Of a stretch of DNA of 37,893 nucleotides, positions 18,958 to 27,066 are shown one piece after another. A program made the translations under genes and the position numbers. Source of the stretch: Deltaproteobacteria bacterium (GTDB taxonomy: Bacteria; Desulfobacterota; Desulfuromonadia; Desulfuromonadales; BM103); contig VAUL01000027.1 of NCBI GenBank assembly GCA_005774545.1, positions 1-37,893 on the forward strand, in the 5' to 3' direction. Each line of letters opens with the position of its first letter. The first letter of the stretch is position 1. The notes under the pieces were generated by a model. The model was not told where the DNA came from. It did no database searches and saw only the letters and a program-made list of their open reading frames with translations.

Positions 18958-19395
18958 CTATTCGCCGGGGATCGCGGGGAACGGCGTGGTGATCAGGAAG
19001 CCCTTGCGCCCTTCGGTGTCGGTTTCGAAGTAGACCCACGTCTGGTCGATGCGCAGCGTCGTGAGCGTTACCGAGGGGAGCAGGTAATAGTCCATTTCCA
19101 GGCGGATCCGGGCGCGGCGGCCGTCGTCCGCGACGTCGAGGCGCTGCAGGCGGACGTCCGTGACCGTCAGTGCCTTGCGGAAGCGTTCGCTGCGGTCGAG
19201 GAATGTCTGCCGGTGCTCGCTGACGAAATGGGCGGCGGCCTCCGGGTAGAGCTGCCAGCGCAGGGTGTAGATGAAGCGGTCGACGGCCTCCTGGCGCTGG
19301 GCGGAAAGCGGCCGGAAGGGGTTGGGCAGGGTGGCGCAGGCGGTGAGCGACAACGCCAGCAGCAGCACGATTCCGGTTACGGTTCGCAAACGCAT
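18958..19395 (-). CDS. Small lipoprotein of unknown function
   Basis: The 145-residue product has a signal peptide MRLRTVTGIVLLLALSLTAC with a good lipobox (LTAC), so it should be lipid-anchored after cleavage at Cys20. The mature part begins ATLPNPFRPLSAQRQEAV and forms an alpha+beta domain with alternating hydrophobic strands (IRLEMDYYLLP, TLRIDQTWVYFE). This resembles the small NTF2-like or calcium/calmodulin-kinase-type folds seen in such lipoproteins, but I cannot name a family. AGGAG lies before the ATG. It is upstream of sfrB on the same strand, but 174 bases with a promoter and operator lie between, so it is probably a separate unit. Divergent from glutaredoxin. Confidence 0.82.
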   Translation of the reverse strand: MRLRTVTGIVLLLALSLTACATLPNPFRPLSAQRQEAVDRFIYTLRWQLYPEAAAHFVSEHRQTFLDRSERFRKALTVTDVRLQRLDVADDGRRARIRLEMDYYLLPSVTLTTLRIDQTWVYFETDTEGRKGFLITTPFPAIPGE

Positions 19396-19416
19396 CGGTC
19401 AATCTCCTGAGCGAAC

Positions 19417-19444
19417 TTGCATCCCGGCACGATCGGGATACAAT
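19417..19444 (+). promoter_or_regulatory. Candidate glutaredoxin promoter containing an inverted repeat
   Basis: TTGCAT (19417-19422), 16-base spacer, TACAAT (19439-19444). The spacer holds ATCCCG-N7-CGGGAT (about 19421-19439), so a regulator could bind between the promoter hexamers. The -35 match is weak (3/6). Confidence 0.4.
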
Positions 19445-19491
19445 GGATCATCCATGGGAGGGGGGCCCTCATGGCGCCGGGCTGAATCCGT

Positions 19492-19761
19492 ATGAAAGTC
19501 GAACTCTACACCAAGGCGTTCTGCCCTTACTGCGAGCGGGCCAAGGAGCTGCTGCGCATCAAGGGCGTCCCCTTCGTCGAATACGTGGTCAACGGCGATC
19601 CGCTGCGCATCGAGGAGATGCGGCGGCGCGGGGCGGCGGAGCGTTTCCCCGGCATTTTCATCGCCGATCGCCCGATCGGCGGCTGCGGCGAGCTGTTCGA
19701 TCTCGACGAAAGCGGCGCGCTCGACCGGCTGCTGGCCATCACCCCCGGATTGCCCCGATAA
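19492..19761 (+). CDS. Glutaredoxin (CPYC type)
   Basis: Cytosolic thiol-disulfide oxidoreductase of 89 residues with the thioredoxin fold. Active site CPYC follows VELYTKAF. FPGIFIADRPIGGCGELFDLD carries the conserved cis-Pro-type region and the GG(C/D) glutathione-binding motif. No good ribosome site precedes the ATG. A 13-codon open frame (ATG at 19454, MGGGPSWRRAESV) ends with a TGA that overlaps the start as ATGA, so translational coupling is possible. The 3' end overlaps the convergent methyltransferase/MTHFR gene by 23 bases (19739-19761). Confidence 0.93.
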   Translation: MKVELYTKAFCPYCERAKELLRIKGVPFVEYVVNGDPLRIEEMRRRGAAERFPGIFIADRPIGGCGELFDLDESGALDRLLAITPGLPR

Positions 19762-21580
19762 GCTCCAGCGCCAGTTCGACCTTGCCAAACGGCGGGATCA
19801 GGTAGTACCCCCCTACCCCCAGCCGCTTCCCCTCCGTCAGCAGATCCCGGCAGATGGCCATCCCCTCGCGCACCCCGGCGCTGCCGGTGGTGCCGCGCAT
19901 CCGTTGGCGCACCGCGTCCGGCAGGACGATCCCCGGCACCTCGTTGTGCAGGAATTCGGCGTTGCGCTCGCTGACCAGTGGCATGAGCCCCACCAGGACC
20001 GGCACCCCCAGGGGGCGGACGGCGCTCATCATCCGCTCGAGGAGCTGCGGGTCGAACAGCGGCTGGGTCTGGACGAAACGGGCCCCGGCCGCGAGCTTTT
20101 TCTCCAGCTTGTGCAGCTGGCCGGACAGGTCGGCGACGTTGGGGTTGAAGGCGCACCCGGCCACGAAACCGGCGCTGGCGCCGAGTTCCGCACCGTAGAG
20201 GGTGCGGCCGTGGTTGAGGGCGTCAATCAGCTTGAGCAGGCCGACGGAGTTGAGGTCGAAGACGTTGCCGGCGCCGGCTTCGCCGCCGATGGCGACCGGG
20301 TCGCCGGTCACCGCCAGCACGCTGCGGATGCCGAGCAGGTGGGCGCCCATCAGTGCGGAGTGCAGGCCGAGCAGGTTGCGGTCGCGGCCGGTGATGTGGG
20401 GGATCGCCTCGACGCCGGTTTCGTTCTGCAGCCGGCTGGCCAGGGCGATGTTGCTCATGCGGATGCGCGCCAGCGGGTTCTCGGCCAGGTTGAAGGCGTC
20501 GACGCCGGCCTCGGCCAGCTGGCGGGCGCGGGCGACGGTGGTGGTGACGTCGAGCCCCTTGGGAACGTCCAGCTCCACGGTGACCAGCGGCCGGCTCCCC
20601 CAGGGGGCGAGGAAGCGGCGTTCGGCAGGTGTCGCCGGGCCGGCCGGCGGCGCCGCCGCCGTGACGGCGACCGGCCGGACGCGGGATCCCGGCCGCCGCG
20701 CCCGCAGCGCCTCGGCCAGCGCCTGCACGTGCCCCGGTCCGGTGCCGCAGCAGCCGCCGATCAGCGCGGCGCCGGCCTCGGCCATCTCCCGGCCCAGCGC
20801 GGCGAAGTAGCCGGGGGTCGCCAGGTAGAAGGTCCGGCCGTCGATCCGTTCGGGGAAGCCCGAGTTGGGGAAGGCCGTCAGCGGCAGGTCGGTGGCCGCC
20901 GCCAGGCGGCGCAGGACCAGCAGGAGTTCGCGCGGCCCGGCGCCGCAGTTGGCGCCGATGGCGGCTGGGTGGGCCGCGGTCAGTTGCTGCGCGGCCTGCT
21001 CGGCGCTCAGGCCGTCGCCGGTGAAGCCCCCCTCGGTGAAGGCCAGCTGGGCGATGGCCGGGACGTCGAGCTCCCGGGCGATCCCCAGGGCCAGCTGCAG
21101 ATCGGCCACGGCGGGGAAGGTTTCGAGCAGGAAGCAGTCGATGCCGGCTTCGGCCAGCGCCGTCATCTGTTCGGCGAACACCGCCCGGCGGGTGGTGATG
21201 TCCGGGTCGGCCCCGCCGCCGCGCGCCGGCAGCAGGGGGCCGACCGAGCCGGCGACGAAGCGGGCGGGGCCGGCGGCCTCGCGGGCCAGGCGCACCCCGG
21301 CGCGGTTGATCGCGGCGACCTTGGCCTCGAGGCCGTAGGCGCCCAGGCGCAGGGCGTTGGCACCGAAGGTGTTGGTCTCCAACAGTTCGGCCCCGGCCGC
21401 GGCATAGGCGGCATGGACCCGGCCGACCAGGGGGGCGTCGATGAGGTTGAGGTACTCGAACACGGCATCGGGCGGGGCGCCGAGCTGATGCAGCTGGGTG
21501 CCCATGGCCCCGTCGCCGACGATCACCGGCCCGTGGTGCAGCCGTTCGAGCAGCTGGCGGCGGCGGTCGGCGGCGGTCAT
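19739..21580 (-). CDS. Bifunctional homocysteine S-methyltransferase / methylenetetrahydrofolate reductase
   Basis: Fusion of the YitJ type, 613 residues. The N-terminal half (about 1-300) is a Zn-dependent homocysteine methyltransferase barrel: GDGAMGTQLH near 22, ETNTFGAN, and the zinc ligands in GANCGAGP and GGCCGTGPGH. The C-terminal half (about 325-613) is a MetF-type flavoprotein barrel reducing methylene-THF to methyl-THF (VTVELDVPKG, ITGRDRN, VLAVTGDP, FVQTQPLFD). The two activities could couple methyl-THF generation to methionine synthesis or methyl scavenging; the actual methyl donor is not evident. Its ATG overlaps the Nudix stop (ATGA). Confidence 0.93.
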   Translation of the reverse strand: MTAADRRRQLLERLHHGPVIVGDGAMGTQLHQLGAPPDAVFEYLNLIDAPLVGRVHAAYAAAGAELLETNTFGANALRLGAYGLEAKVAAINRAGVRLAREAAGPARFVAGSVGPLLPARGGGADPDITTRRAVFAEQMTALAEAGIDCFLLETFPAVADLQLALGIARELDVPAIAQLAFTEGGFTGDGLSAEQAAQQLTAAHPAAIGANCGAGPRELLLVLRRLAAATDLPLTAFPNSGFPERIDGRTFYLATPGYFAALGREMAEAGAALIGGCCGTGPGHVQALAEALRARRPGSRVRPVAVTAAAPPAGPATPAERRFLAPWGSRPLVTVELDVPKGLDVTTTVARARQLAEAGVDAFNLAENPLARIRMSNIALASRLQNETGVEAIPHITGRDRNLLGLHSALMGAHLLGIRSVLAVTGDPVAIGGEAGAGNVFDLNSVGLLKLIDALNHGRTLYGAELGASAGFVAGCAFNPNVADLSGQLHKLEKKLAAGARFVQTQPLFDPQLLERMMSAVRPLGVPVLVGLMPLVSERNAEFLHNEVPGIVLPDAVRQRMRGTTGSAGVREGMAICRDLLTEGKRLGVGGYYLIPPFGKVELALELIGAIRG

Positions 21581-22158
21581 GGCCCGGTCTCCCCGGCGGC
21601 GGGGTCGGTGACGGCGAGGAACTGGCGCAGGATGGCGGCGGTGAGTCCCCAGATGACGTGACTGCCGTACCGGTAGAAATCGACCGGGTGGACCCGGCCG
21701 CGGTGGCTCCAGTCCTCGACATGATGCACGCCGGGGGTGCGGAAGTGGTCGAGGGGCGCCTCGATCAGTTCGGCGATTTCGTGACCGGCGATCCGGTAGG
21801 GGAAGGGGTGCGGAATGGTGCCGACGAACGGCACCACGTGGTAGCCGTGGATCGACCAGAAATCGTCGAGCCGGCCGTGCAGCGCGACGCGGTCAGCCGG
21901 AATGCCCAGTTCCTCCTCGGTTTCGCGCAGCGCGGTGGCGGCCAGGTCGGGATCGTCGGGGTGGGCGGCACCGCCGGGGAAGGAGATCTCCCCGGCGTGG
22001 TGCGGCAGGTGTTCGGTGCGCCGGGTGAAGAGCACGCACTCTTCGCCGTCGCGGATCAGCAGGGGGAGCAGAACGGCGGCCGGGCGCAGCGTCTCGCGCG
22101 GAATGGTCCGCTGCGGGAACCCCTCCAGGCGCTTGCTCAGCCAGGTGCGATCGAGCAT
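21577..22158 (-). CDS. Nudix hydrolase, CoA pyrophosphatase type
   Basis: Predicted to cleave CoA or acyl-CoA to phosphopantetheine and 3',5'-ADP. The 193-residue protein shows the family extension LFTRRTEHLPHHAGEISFPGG directly before a Nudix box ending in ALRETEEELGI, as in YeaB/NudL. The catalytic REx2EE residues are present; the usual early Glu of the Nudix consensus is replaced by Asp, as in that subfamily. It lies 11 bases after rpe and overlaps the next gene by four bases, so it belongs to an rpe-nudix-methyltransferase operon. Confidence 0.9.
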   Translation of the reverse strand: MLDRTWLSKRLEGFPQRTIPRETLRPAAVLLPLLIRDGEECVLFTRRTEHLPHHAGEISFPGGAAHPDDPDLAATALRETEEELGIPADRVALHGRLDDFWSIHGYHVVPFVGTIPHPFPYRIAGHEIAELIEAPLDHFRTPGVHHVEDWSHRGRVHPVDFYRYGSHVIWGLTAAILRQFLAVTDPAAGETGP

Positions 22159-22169
22159 GCCGGGGGCGG

Positions 22170-22835
22170 TCAGGCGTGGGCGCAGCCGGCGCGGCGGCGC
22201 AGCTCACTGATGGTCGCGGCATAGTCGCCGGCGCCGAACACCGCGCTGCCGGCCACGAACACCTCGGCGCCGGCTGCGGCGATCCGGGCGATATTGTCGA
22301 TCTTGACGCCGCCGTCGACCTCCAGTTCGACCGTCAGGCCGCGCCGGTCGATCTCGTGGCGCAGGGTGGCGATCTTGGCCAGGCCGCTGTCGATGAAGCC
22401 CTGGCCGCCGAAGCCGGGATTGACGGTCATGACCAGCACCAGGTCGAGATCGTCGAGGATCACGTCGAGGGCTCCCGCCGGCGTGGCCGGGTTGAGCGAC
22501 ACCCCGGCCTTCTTGCCGAGGCTCTTGATCAGCTGCACGGTGCGGTGCAGGTGCGGCACCGCTTCCTGGTGAACGGTGATGATGTCGGCGCCGGCCCTGG
22601 CGAACTCGGGGATGTAGCGGTCCGGATTCTCGATCATCAGGTGGACGTCGAGCGGCAGGTCGGTGACCTTGCGCACCGCTTCGACCACCAGCGGGCCGAT
22701 GGTGAGATTCGGGACGAAATGACCGTCCATGACGTCGACGTGGATGTAGTCGGCGCCGGCTTTGGCGACGGCCTGCACCTCGGCGCCGAGACGGGCGAAA
22801 TCCGCGGAGAGAATCGAGGGGGCGATCTTGATCAT
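22170..22835 (-). CDS. rpe: Ribulose-phosphate 3-epimerase
   Basis: Interconverts ribulose 5-phosphate and xylulose 5-phosphate in the pentose phosphate pathway. This is a 221-residue TIM barrel of normal length. Visible motifs are [13 protein letters not shown], the metal-binding [17 protein letters not shown] and DVHLMIENP, and [13 protein letters not shown] with LEVDGGV (catalytic Asp). AAGGA lies about nine bases before the ATG. It is the first gene of the rpe-nudix-methyltransferase unit and has its own candidate promoter at 22915-22943. Confidence 0.97.
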   Translation of the reverse strand: MIKIAPSILSADFARLGAEVQAVAKAGADYIHVDVMDGHFVPNLTIGPLVVEAVRKVTDLPLDVHLMIENPDRYIPEFARAGADIITVHQEAVPHLHRTVQLIKSLGKKAGVSLNPATPAGALDVILDDLDLVLVMTVNPGFGGQGFIDSGLAKIATLRHEIDRRGLTVELEVDGGVKIDNIARIAAAGAEVFVAGSAVFGAGDYAATISELRRRAGCAHA

Positions 22836-22857
22836 CGGGGGGGTCCTTCAATCAAGT

Positions 22858-22908
22858 GTTCCCTCCCCCCTTGTGAGGGAGGGCCAGGGGGGGAGCGACC
22901 CCTGGAAC
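22858..22908. repeat. Palindromic G/C-tract element between rsmB and rpe
   Basis: GTTCC (22858-22862) and GGAAC (22904-22908) bracket nested complementary tracts (CCCTCCC against GAGGGAGGG, and CCAGGGG against CCCCTGG). The result is a compound hairpin in the rpe leader. Similar pyrimidine/purine-tract palindromes are interspersed in many proteobacterial genomes; there is only one copy in this window. Confidence 0.45.
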
Positions 22909-22914
22909 GTCTCT

Positions 22915-22943
22915 TTTGTACCGCCAACGGCGGATTTTTTCAA
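22915..22943 (-). promoter_or_regulatory. Candidate promoter for rpe with a hairpin in its spacer
   Basis: Minus strand TTGAAA (22943-22938), 17-base spacer, TACAAA (22920-22915). The spacer contains CCGCC-GTT-GGCGG. Read on the plus strand the same hairpin is followed by ATTTTTT and looks like a terminator, although no plus-strand gene ends here. Confidence 0.5.
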
Positions 22944-22958
22944 GGAAAGGCCGTGCGG

Positions 22959-24320
22959 TCAGGTCCGGATGAGACGCGCGGCGAAGAAGCCGTCGACCTC
23001 CAGGTGCCCCGGCCAGCTGCGCAGGCAGCCGTGAGCATCGAGCAGCTCGCGCCAGTCCGCCGGAACCACCCCGGTCAGCGGCTGCAGGCGGAACTCGGGG
23101 TGGCGGGCGAGAAACGCCGCCACCTGCCGGTCGGTCTCTTCGGGGGTCAGGGTGCAGACCGCGTAGACCAGGCGGCCGCCGGGCTTCACCAGGGCGGCGG
23201 CCTGATGGAGGATCATCGCCTGGCGTTCGGCCAGCACGGTGAGGTCGGCCGGCTGCAGGCGCCAGCGCGCCTCGGGGTTGCGGCGCAGCACCCCCAGGCC
23301 GCTGCACGGCGCGTCGACCAGCACGCCGTCGAAGCTGTCCGGCGCGAGGAACGGCGGGGGGAGCGTCACATCCCAGGTGCGGGCGGTGATGCCGCCGCAC
23401 CCCAGCCGCGCCGCGCCCTGTTCCACCAGCCGGACCCGCTGCGGGTGGAGATCGAGGGCGGTGATCGCGGCCCGGTTGCCGGTCAGGGCGGCGAGGTGGG
23501 TGGTCTTGCCGCCGGGGGCGGCGCAGACGTCGAGCAGCGCCTCGCCGGGCTGCGGGGCGAGCAGGGGCGCGATCAGCATGCTCGCCTCGTCCTGGACCTG
23601 GTACCACCCCTCGCGATCGCCGGGGAGCGTCCCCGGGGCGCGCTCGCGGATCACCACCCCGTCCGGGGCGAAGCGGGTCGGTTCGGCGCGGTGGCCGGCG
23701 GTGGCCAGGGCGGCGAGGAAGCGGTCGCGGTCGAGTTTCAGGGTGTTGACCCGCAGGGTCAGCGGGGCCGGTTCGAGCAGGGCGGCCGCCAGGCGCAGCG
23801 CCCCGTCGGTGCCGAGTTCGGCGAGCCAGCGCCGGGCCAGCCATTGCGGCAGGGAGAGGGCGTGCTGCAGGTGGGCCAGCGGCTGGTGCGCGGCGTCCGG
23901 CCAGGTCAGCGCCGCCGCGCCGCGGCCGAGACCGCGCAGCACGCCGTTGACGAAGCCGGTGGCGCGTTCCAGCTGGAGCTGGCGGGCAAGCTGCACGGTG
24001 GTGTCGACCGCCGCCGAGGCGGGGATGCGGTCGAGGCACAGCAGCTGGTAGGCGCCCAGGCGCAGCAGCAGGAGCACGCGGCTTTCGAGTTTCGCCAGCG
24101 GCTGCTTGCAAAAAGCGGCCAGGGCGTAGTCCAGCCGCCCCTGCTGGCGCAGCACGCCGTAAACCAGCTCGGTGATCAGTGCGCGGTCGCGCGGATCGAG
24201 GCGCGGGTGACGCTGCAAGGTGGCGTCGAGGGTGCGGTCGGCGTAGCCGCCCCCCTGCACCCTCTCGAGGATGTCGAAGGCCAGGCGGCGGGGATCGGTC
24301 GGTTTGGTCGGGACGGTCAT
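22959..24320 (-). CDS. rsmB: 16S rRNA (cytosine-967-C5)-methyltransferase RsmB
   Basis: Methylates C967 of 16S rRNA using SAM. The 453-residue protein has the two-part RsmB layout. An N-terminal NusB-like helical domain (about 10-140) includes RDRALITELVYGVLRQQGRL. The Rossmann methyltransferase domain has SAM-binding LLDVCAAPGGKTTHLA, the catalytic-pair motifs DAPCSGLGVLRRNPE and LVYAVCTLTPEE, and VQDEASML. The chosen ATG at 24320 sits 41 bases past the htpX terminator. No strong ribosome site is seen, and the longer frame to 24758 (running through htpX) is spurious. Confidence 0.96.
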   Translation of the reverse strand: MTVPTKPTDPRRLAFDILERVQGGGYADRTLDATLQRHPRLDPRDRALITELVYGVLRQQGRLDYALAAFCKQPLAKLESRVLLLLRLGAYQLLCLDRIPASAAVDTTVQLARQLQLERATGFVNGVLRGLGRGAAALTWPDAAHQPLAHLQHALSLPQWLARRWLAELGTDGALRLAAALLEPAPLTLRVNTLKLDRDRFLAALATAGHRAEPTRFAPDGVVIRERAPGTLPGDREGWYQVQDEASMLIAPLLAPQPGEALLDVCAAPGGKTTHLAALTGNRAAITALDLHPQRVRLVEQGAARLGCGGITARTWDVTLPPPFLAPDSFDGVLVDAPCSGLGVLRRNPEARWRLQPADLTVLAERQAMILHQAAALVKPGGRLVYAVCTLTPEETDRQVAAFLARHPEFRLQPLTGVVPADWRELLDAHGCLRSWPGHLEVDGFFAARLIRT

Positions 24321-24360
24321 GGCGGGGAGTGTGCCACGAAGGCGGCGGCAGGCCAACAGC

Positions 24361-24391
24361 AAAACGCCCCGGCGACCTGCCGGGGCGTTTT
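24361..24391. terminator. Bidirectional terminator after htpX
   Basis: Perfect 13-bp stem AAAACGCCCCGGC (24361-24373), loop GACCT, complement 24379-24391, so that both strands end in TTTT. It separates htpX from rsmB. Confidence 0.9.
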
Positions 24392-24394
24392 GCC

Positions 24395-25231
24395 TTAAAA
24401 GGACCGCATCTCCTCCAGCCGGCGGATGCGCTCGGCCATCGGCGGGTGCGTGGAGAAGAGCGAGGCGATGCCGCCGCCGCTCAACGGGCTGACGATGAAC
24501 ATGTGGGCGGTGGCCTCGTTGACGTGGTGCATCGGCAGGGCGCGGTTCCCCATCTCCAGCTTGCGCAGGGCATTGGCGAGATACTGCGGATTGCCGCACA
24601 TGCGGGCGCCGCGCTCGTCGGCCAGGTATTCGCGCGAGCGCGAGATCGCCATCTGCACCAGCATGGCGGCGAGCGGCGCGATGATCGCCAAGGCGATCAT
24701 CGCGATCGGGTTGCTCCCCTCCTCGTCGTCGCGGCCGCCGCCGAAGATCGCCGCCCACTGGGCCATATGGCCCAGGTAGGCGATGGCCCCGGCGATGGTG
24801 GCGGCGATCGAGCCGATCAGGATGTCGCGGTTCATGACGTGGCTCATCTCGTGGGCCATCACCCCGGCCAGCTCCTCGCGGGAGAGGATCCTGAGAATCC
24901 CCTCGGTGGCGGCCACCACCGCATGTTGCGGGTTGCGCCCGGTGGCGAAGGCGTTGGGGGTGTCCTGCGGCAGCAGGTAGACGCGCGGCATCGGCAGCTG
25001 GTTGCGCTGGCAGATCTCGGCGACCACGTCATAGAGCGGGCCGCTGGTGACCTGCTCGCCACGGTACATGGCGATGACGATCTTGTCCGAGAACCAGTAG
25101 GAGCCGAGGTTCATGATCCCGGCCATGATCAGGGCGATCAGGGCGCCTCCCTGGCCGCCGATCAGGCCGCCGATGGCGACCAGCATCACGGTCAGCACGG
25201 TGAGCAGGAAGAAGGTTCGCAGCGTATTCAT
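24395..25231 (-). CDS. htpX: Membrane zinc metalloprotease HtpX
   Basis: Inner-membrane M48 protease for quality control of membrane proteins. The 278 residues are typical. Two N-terminal helices (about 7-45) start [20 protein letters not shown]. The zinc motif HEMSH lies near 126-130, and two more hydrophobic segments follow. The third ligand region is [13 protein letters not shown], and a C-terminal [10 protein letters not shown] motif closes the protein. AGGA lies nine bases before the ATG. It has its own promoter (25301-25329), an 18-bp palindrome in the leader (25258-25275) and its own terminator (24361-24391). Confidence 0.96.
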   Translation of the reverse strand: MNTLRTFFLLTVLTVMLVAIGGLIGGQGGALIALIMAGIMNLGSYWFSDKIVIAMYRGEQVTSGPLYDVVAEICQRNQLPMPRVYLLPQDTPNAFATGRNPQHAVVAATEGILRILSREELAGVMAHEMSHVMNRDILIGSIAATIAGAIAYLGHMAQWAAIFGGGRDDEEGSNPIAMIALAIIAPLAAMLVQMAISRSREYLADERGARMCGNPQYLANALRKLEMGNRALPMHHVNEATAHMFIVSPLSGGGIASLFSTHPPMAERIRRLEEMRSF

Positions 25232-25257
25232 CGGGTCGGATCCTTTGATAAAGAAAG

Positions 25258-25275
25258 GGCGTGCCGCGGCACGCC
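25258..25275 (-). other. Perfect palindrome in the htpX leader
   Basis: GGCGTGCC-GC-GGCACGCC, 18 bases, between the htpX promoter and its ribosome site, followed on the minus strand by CTTTCTTT. It would fold in the 5' leader RNA and could act as an attenuator or stabiliser. Confidence 0.5.
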
Positions 25276-25300
25276 GGTAACGTTTTCGGTCTGCTCGATC

Positions 25301-25329
25301 AATATAGATGCGGACTTGCGGAAAATCAA
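25301..25329 (-). promoter_or_regulatory. Sigma-70 type promoter for htpX
   Basis: Minus strand TTGATT (25329-25324), 17-base spacer, TATATT (25306-25301). The -35 box overlaps the stop codon of the upstream DUF116 gene (TGA at 25328-25326). Confidence 0.72.
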
Positions 25330-26114
25330 GGGGATCCGGGGACGACGTGCTCGCGGAGCGCCTGCTCGACCTCCTCGAGCACGATCTCGGTGTTGAAGCA
25401 CGGCCCGTGGGGGCGGCGGTTGAGGACGCCGATCACCGGCAGGGGGTAGGCGTCGCGGATGCCGGAGGTGAGGTCGCGCTCGCAGGCGACGGCCAGGATG
25501 AAGCGCGGCCGGCGTTCGACGATGATCTTGCGCGCCAGGGTGCCGCCGGTGGCCACCGCCATCGGGATGCCGTAGCGGTCGGCCAGCTCGGAGAGCCCGC
25601 TGATGTCGCATTGGCCGCAGCGCGCGCACTTGCGGACGTCGCCGGTGATCTTGATCTCGCAGTCGAACTGCTGGATGCAGTGCGGCAGGAGGATCAGGAT
25701 CCTGTCGGCGCTGACGCGCAGGTGGCGGGCGCGCACCAGCTGGTTGTTGAGGGCGATGAACGACTGCTGCAGGGTGTCGCGGTCGAGACCGCAGCGGCGG
25801 CCGAGGGCGATGATCCCCGGGAAGAGGTACTTGATGACGATGCCGCGCAGGCGGTTGGAAAAGAACAGGTCGCGGCCGGTGAGCAGGGTGAGGATCAGCA
25901 GCCCCAGCCCGGCGACCACCACCAGGGCGGTGGCACCGAGCACGGTGCCGAAGAGGATCGGCAGCACCGGGTGAATATTGGCCAGGCCGACGCTCGGCAC
26001 CCACCAGAGGAGGAAGGCCAGCAGCAGGACCGTGCCGCAGGCTCCGCAAAGGACGCCGATGAACAGGCGCTTGCGCGGCCGGTAGGCGTCGTCGTTGCTG
26101 CTCGCCGGGGTCAT
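25326..26114 (-). CDS. DUF116 family membrane protein
   Basis: 262-residue protein with two N-terminal membrane helices (about 17-40, [20 protein letters not shown], and 52-80) and a cytosolic DUF116 domain. The domain has conserved stretches [11 protein letters not shown] and CARCGQCDI (cysteines that could bind metal or an Fe-S cluster), [11 protein letters not shown] and [13 protein letters not shown]116 genes commonly neighbour fmt and def in Geobacter relatives and other anaerobes; the biochemical role is unsettled. The ATG starts one base after the fmt stop, so the gene belongs to the def-fmt-DUF116 operon. Confidence 0.93.
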   Translation of the reverse strand: MTPASSNDDAYRPRKRLFIGVLCGACGTVLLLAFLLWWVPSVGLANIHPVLPILFGTVLGATALVVVAGLGLLILTLLTGRDLFFSNRLRGIVIKYLFPGIIALGRRCGLDRDTLQQSFIALNNQLVRARHLRVSADRILILLPHCIQQFDCEIKITGDVRKCARCGQCDISGLSELADRYGIPMAVATGGTLARKIIVERRPRFILAVACERDLTSGIRDAYPLPVIGVLNRRPHGPCFNTEIVLEEVEQALREHVVPGSP

Positions 26115-26115
26115 C

Positions 26116-27066
26116 TCAGGCGCCGAGGCGGGTTCCGGCCGGGAGCGGGCAGCCGCGCAGGAACTCGGCGGCCGGCAGGCGCTTGCGGCCGGGGAGCTGC
26201 AGTTCGCCGAGGCTCAGCACGCCGCTGCCGCAGGCGACGTGCACCCCGCTGCGGTCGGCGGCCAGCACCGTGCCCGGCGGGGCGGCGTGCGGCGTGTCCG
26301 CCGTCAGGGTGCGGGCGACCTTGAGCGGCTCGCCGGCCAGCATCGTGTAGGCCCCCGGCCAGGGGTCGAGGCCGCGGACCTGGTTGTGCAGGGCTGCGGC
26401 GGGGCGGGTCCAGTCGATGAGGCCGTCTTCCTTCTTGAGCATCGGCGCGTAGCAGCTCAGGGCGTCGTCCTGCTTCTCCCGCGCCAGGGTGCCGGCGCAG
26501 AGCCGCTCCAGCGTTTCCGCCATCGCCTCGCGGCCGAGCAGGGCCAGCCGGTCGTGCAGTTCGCCGGCGGTTTCAAAAGGATCGATCCCGGTTGTGCGCT
26601 TGATCAGCATGTCGCCGGTGTCGAGGCCGACGTCCATGTACATGGTGGTGACCCCGGTTTCGGTCTCGCCGTCGATGATCGCCTTGTTGATCGGCGCCGC
26701 GCCGCGGTATTTGGGCAGGAGCGAGGCGTGGACGTTGATGCAGCCGTAGCGGGGGATGTCGAGCACGCTCTTGGGGAGGATCTGGCCGAACGCCACCACC
26801 ACGATCAGGTCGGGGGCCAGCGCCTGCAGCTCGGCGACCACCTCGGGGAGGCGCAGCTTGAGCGGCTGGAAGACCGGCAGGCCGCGTTCCAGGGCGAGCC
26901 GCTTGACCGGCGGCGGGGTCAGCTGTTTGCCGCGGCCGCTCGGCCGGTCGGGCTGGGTGTAGACGCCGACCAGGTCGACGCCGCTGTCGAGCAGCCCCTC
27001 CAGGGTCGCCAGGGCGAACTCCGGGGTGCCCATGAACACGGTGCGCAGGCTGTGCGGAGCGATCAC
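26116..27066 (-). CDS. fmt: Methionyl-tRNA formyltransferase
   Basis: Formylates Met-tRNA(fMet) with 10-formyl-THF for translation initiation. A GTG start at 27066 overlaps the def stop (GTGA), giving 316 residues, the normal length. Visible are VFMGTPEFALATLEG at the N-terminus, the catalytic Asn/His region INVHASLLPKYRGAAPIN, and the Asp region MDVGLDTGDML. A C-terminal OB-like domain (about 210-316) follows. The extended frame to 27324 runs into def and is not used. Partner def, which later removes the formyl group, is immediately upstream. Confidence 0.97.
   Translation of the reverse strand: MIAPHSLRTVFMGTPEFALATLEGLLDSGVDLVGVYTQPDRPSGRGKQLTPPPVKRLALERGLPVFQPLKLRLPEVVAELQALAPDLIVVVAFGQILPKSVLDIPRYGCINVHASLLPKYRGAAPINKAIIDGETETGVTTMYMDVGLDTGDMLIKRTTGIDPFETAGELHDRLALLGREAMAETLERLCAGTLAREKQDDALSCYAPMLKKEDGLIDWTRPAAALHNQVRGLDPWPGAYTMLAGEPLKVARTLTADTPHAAPPGTVLAADRSGVHVACGSGVLSLGELQLPGRKRLPAAEFLRGCPLPAGTRLGA

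Noticed and set aside
22921-22940. Plus-strand terminator-like hairpin with T-run
   Set aside because: No plus-strand gene ends nearby; it is better explained as the spacer of the minus-strand rpe promoter.
22176-24398. 740-codon plus-strand frame over rpe and rsmB
   Set aside because: Same GC-driven shadow pattern; it runs through a terminator and two well-identified minus-strand genes.
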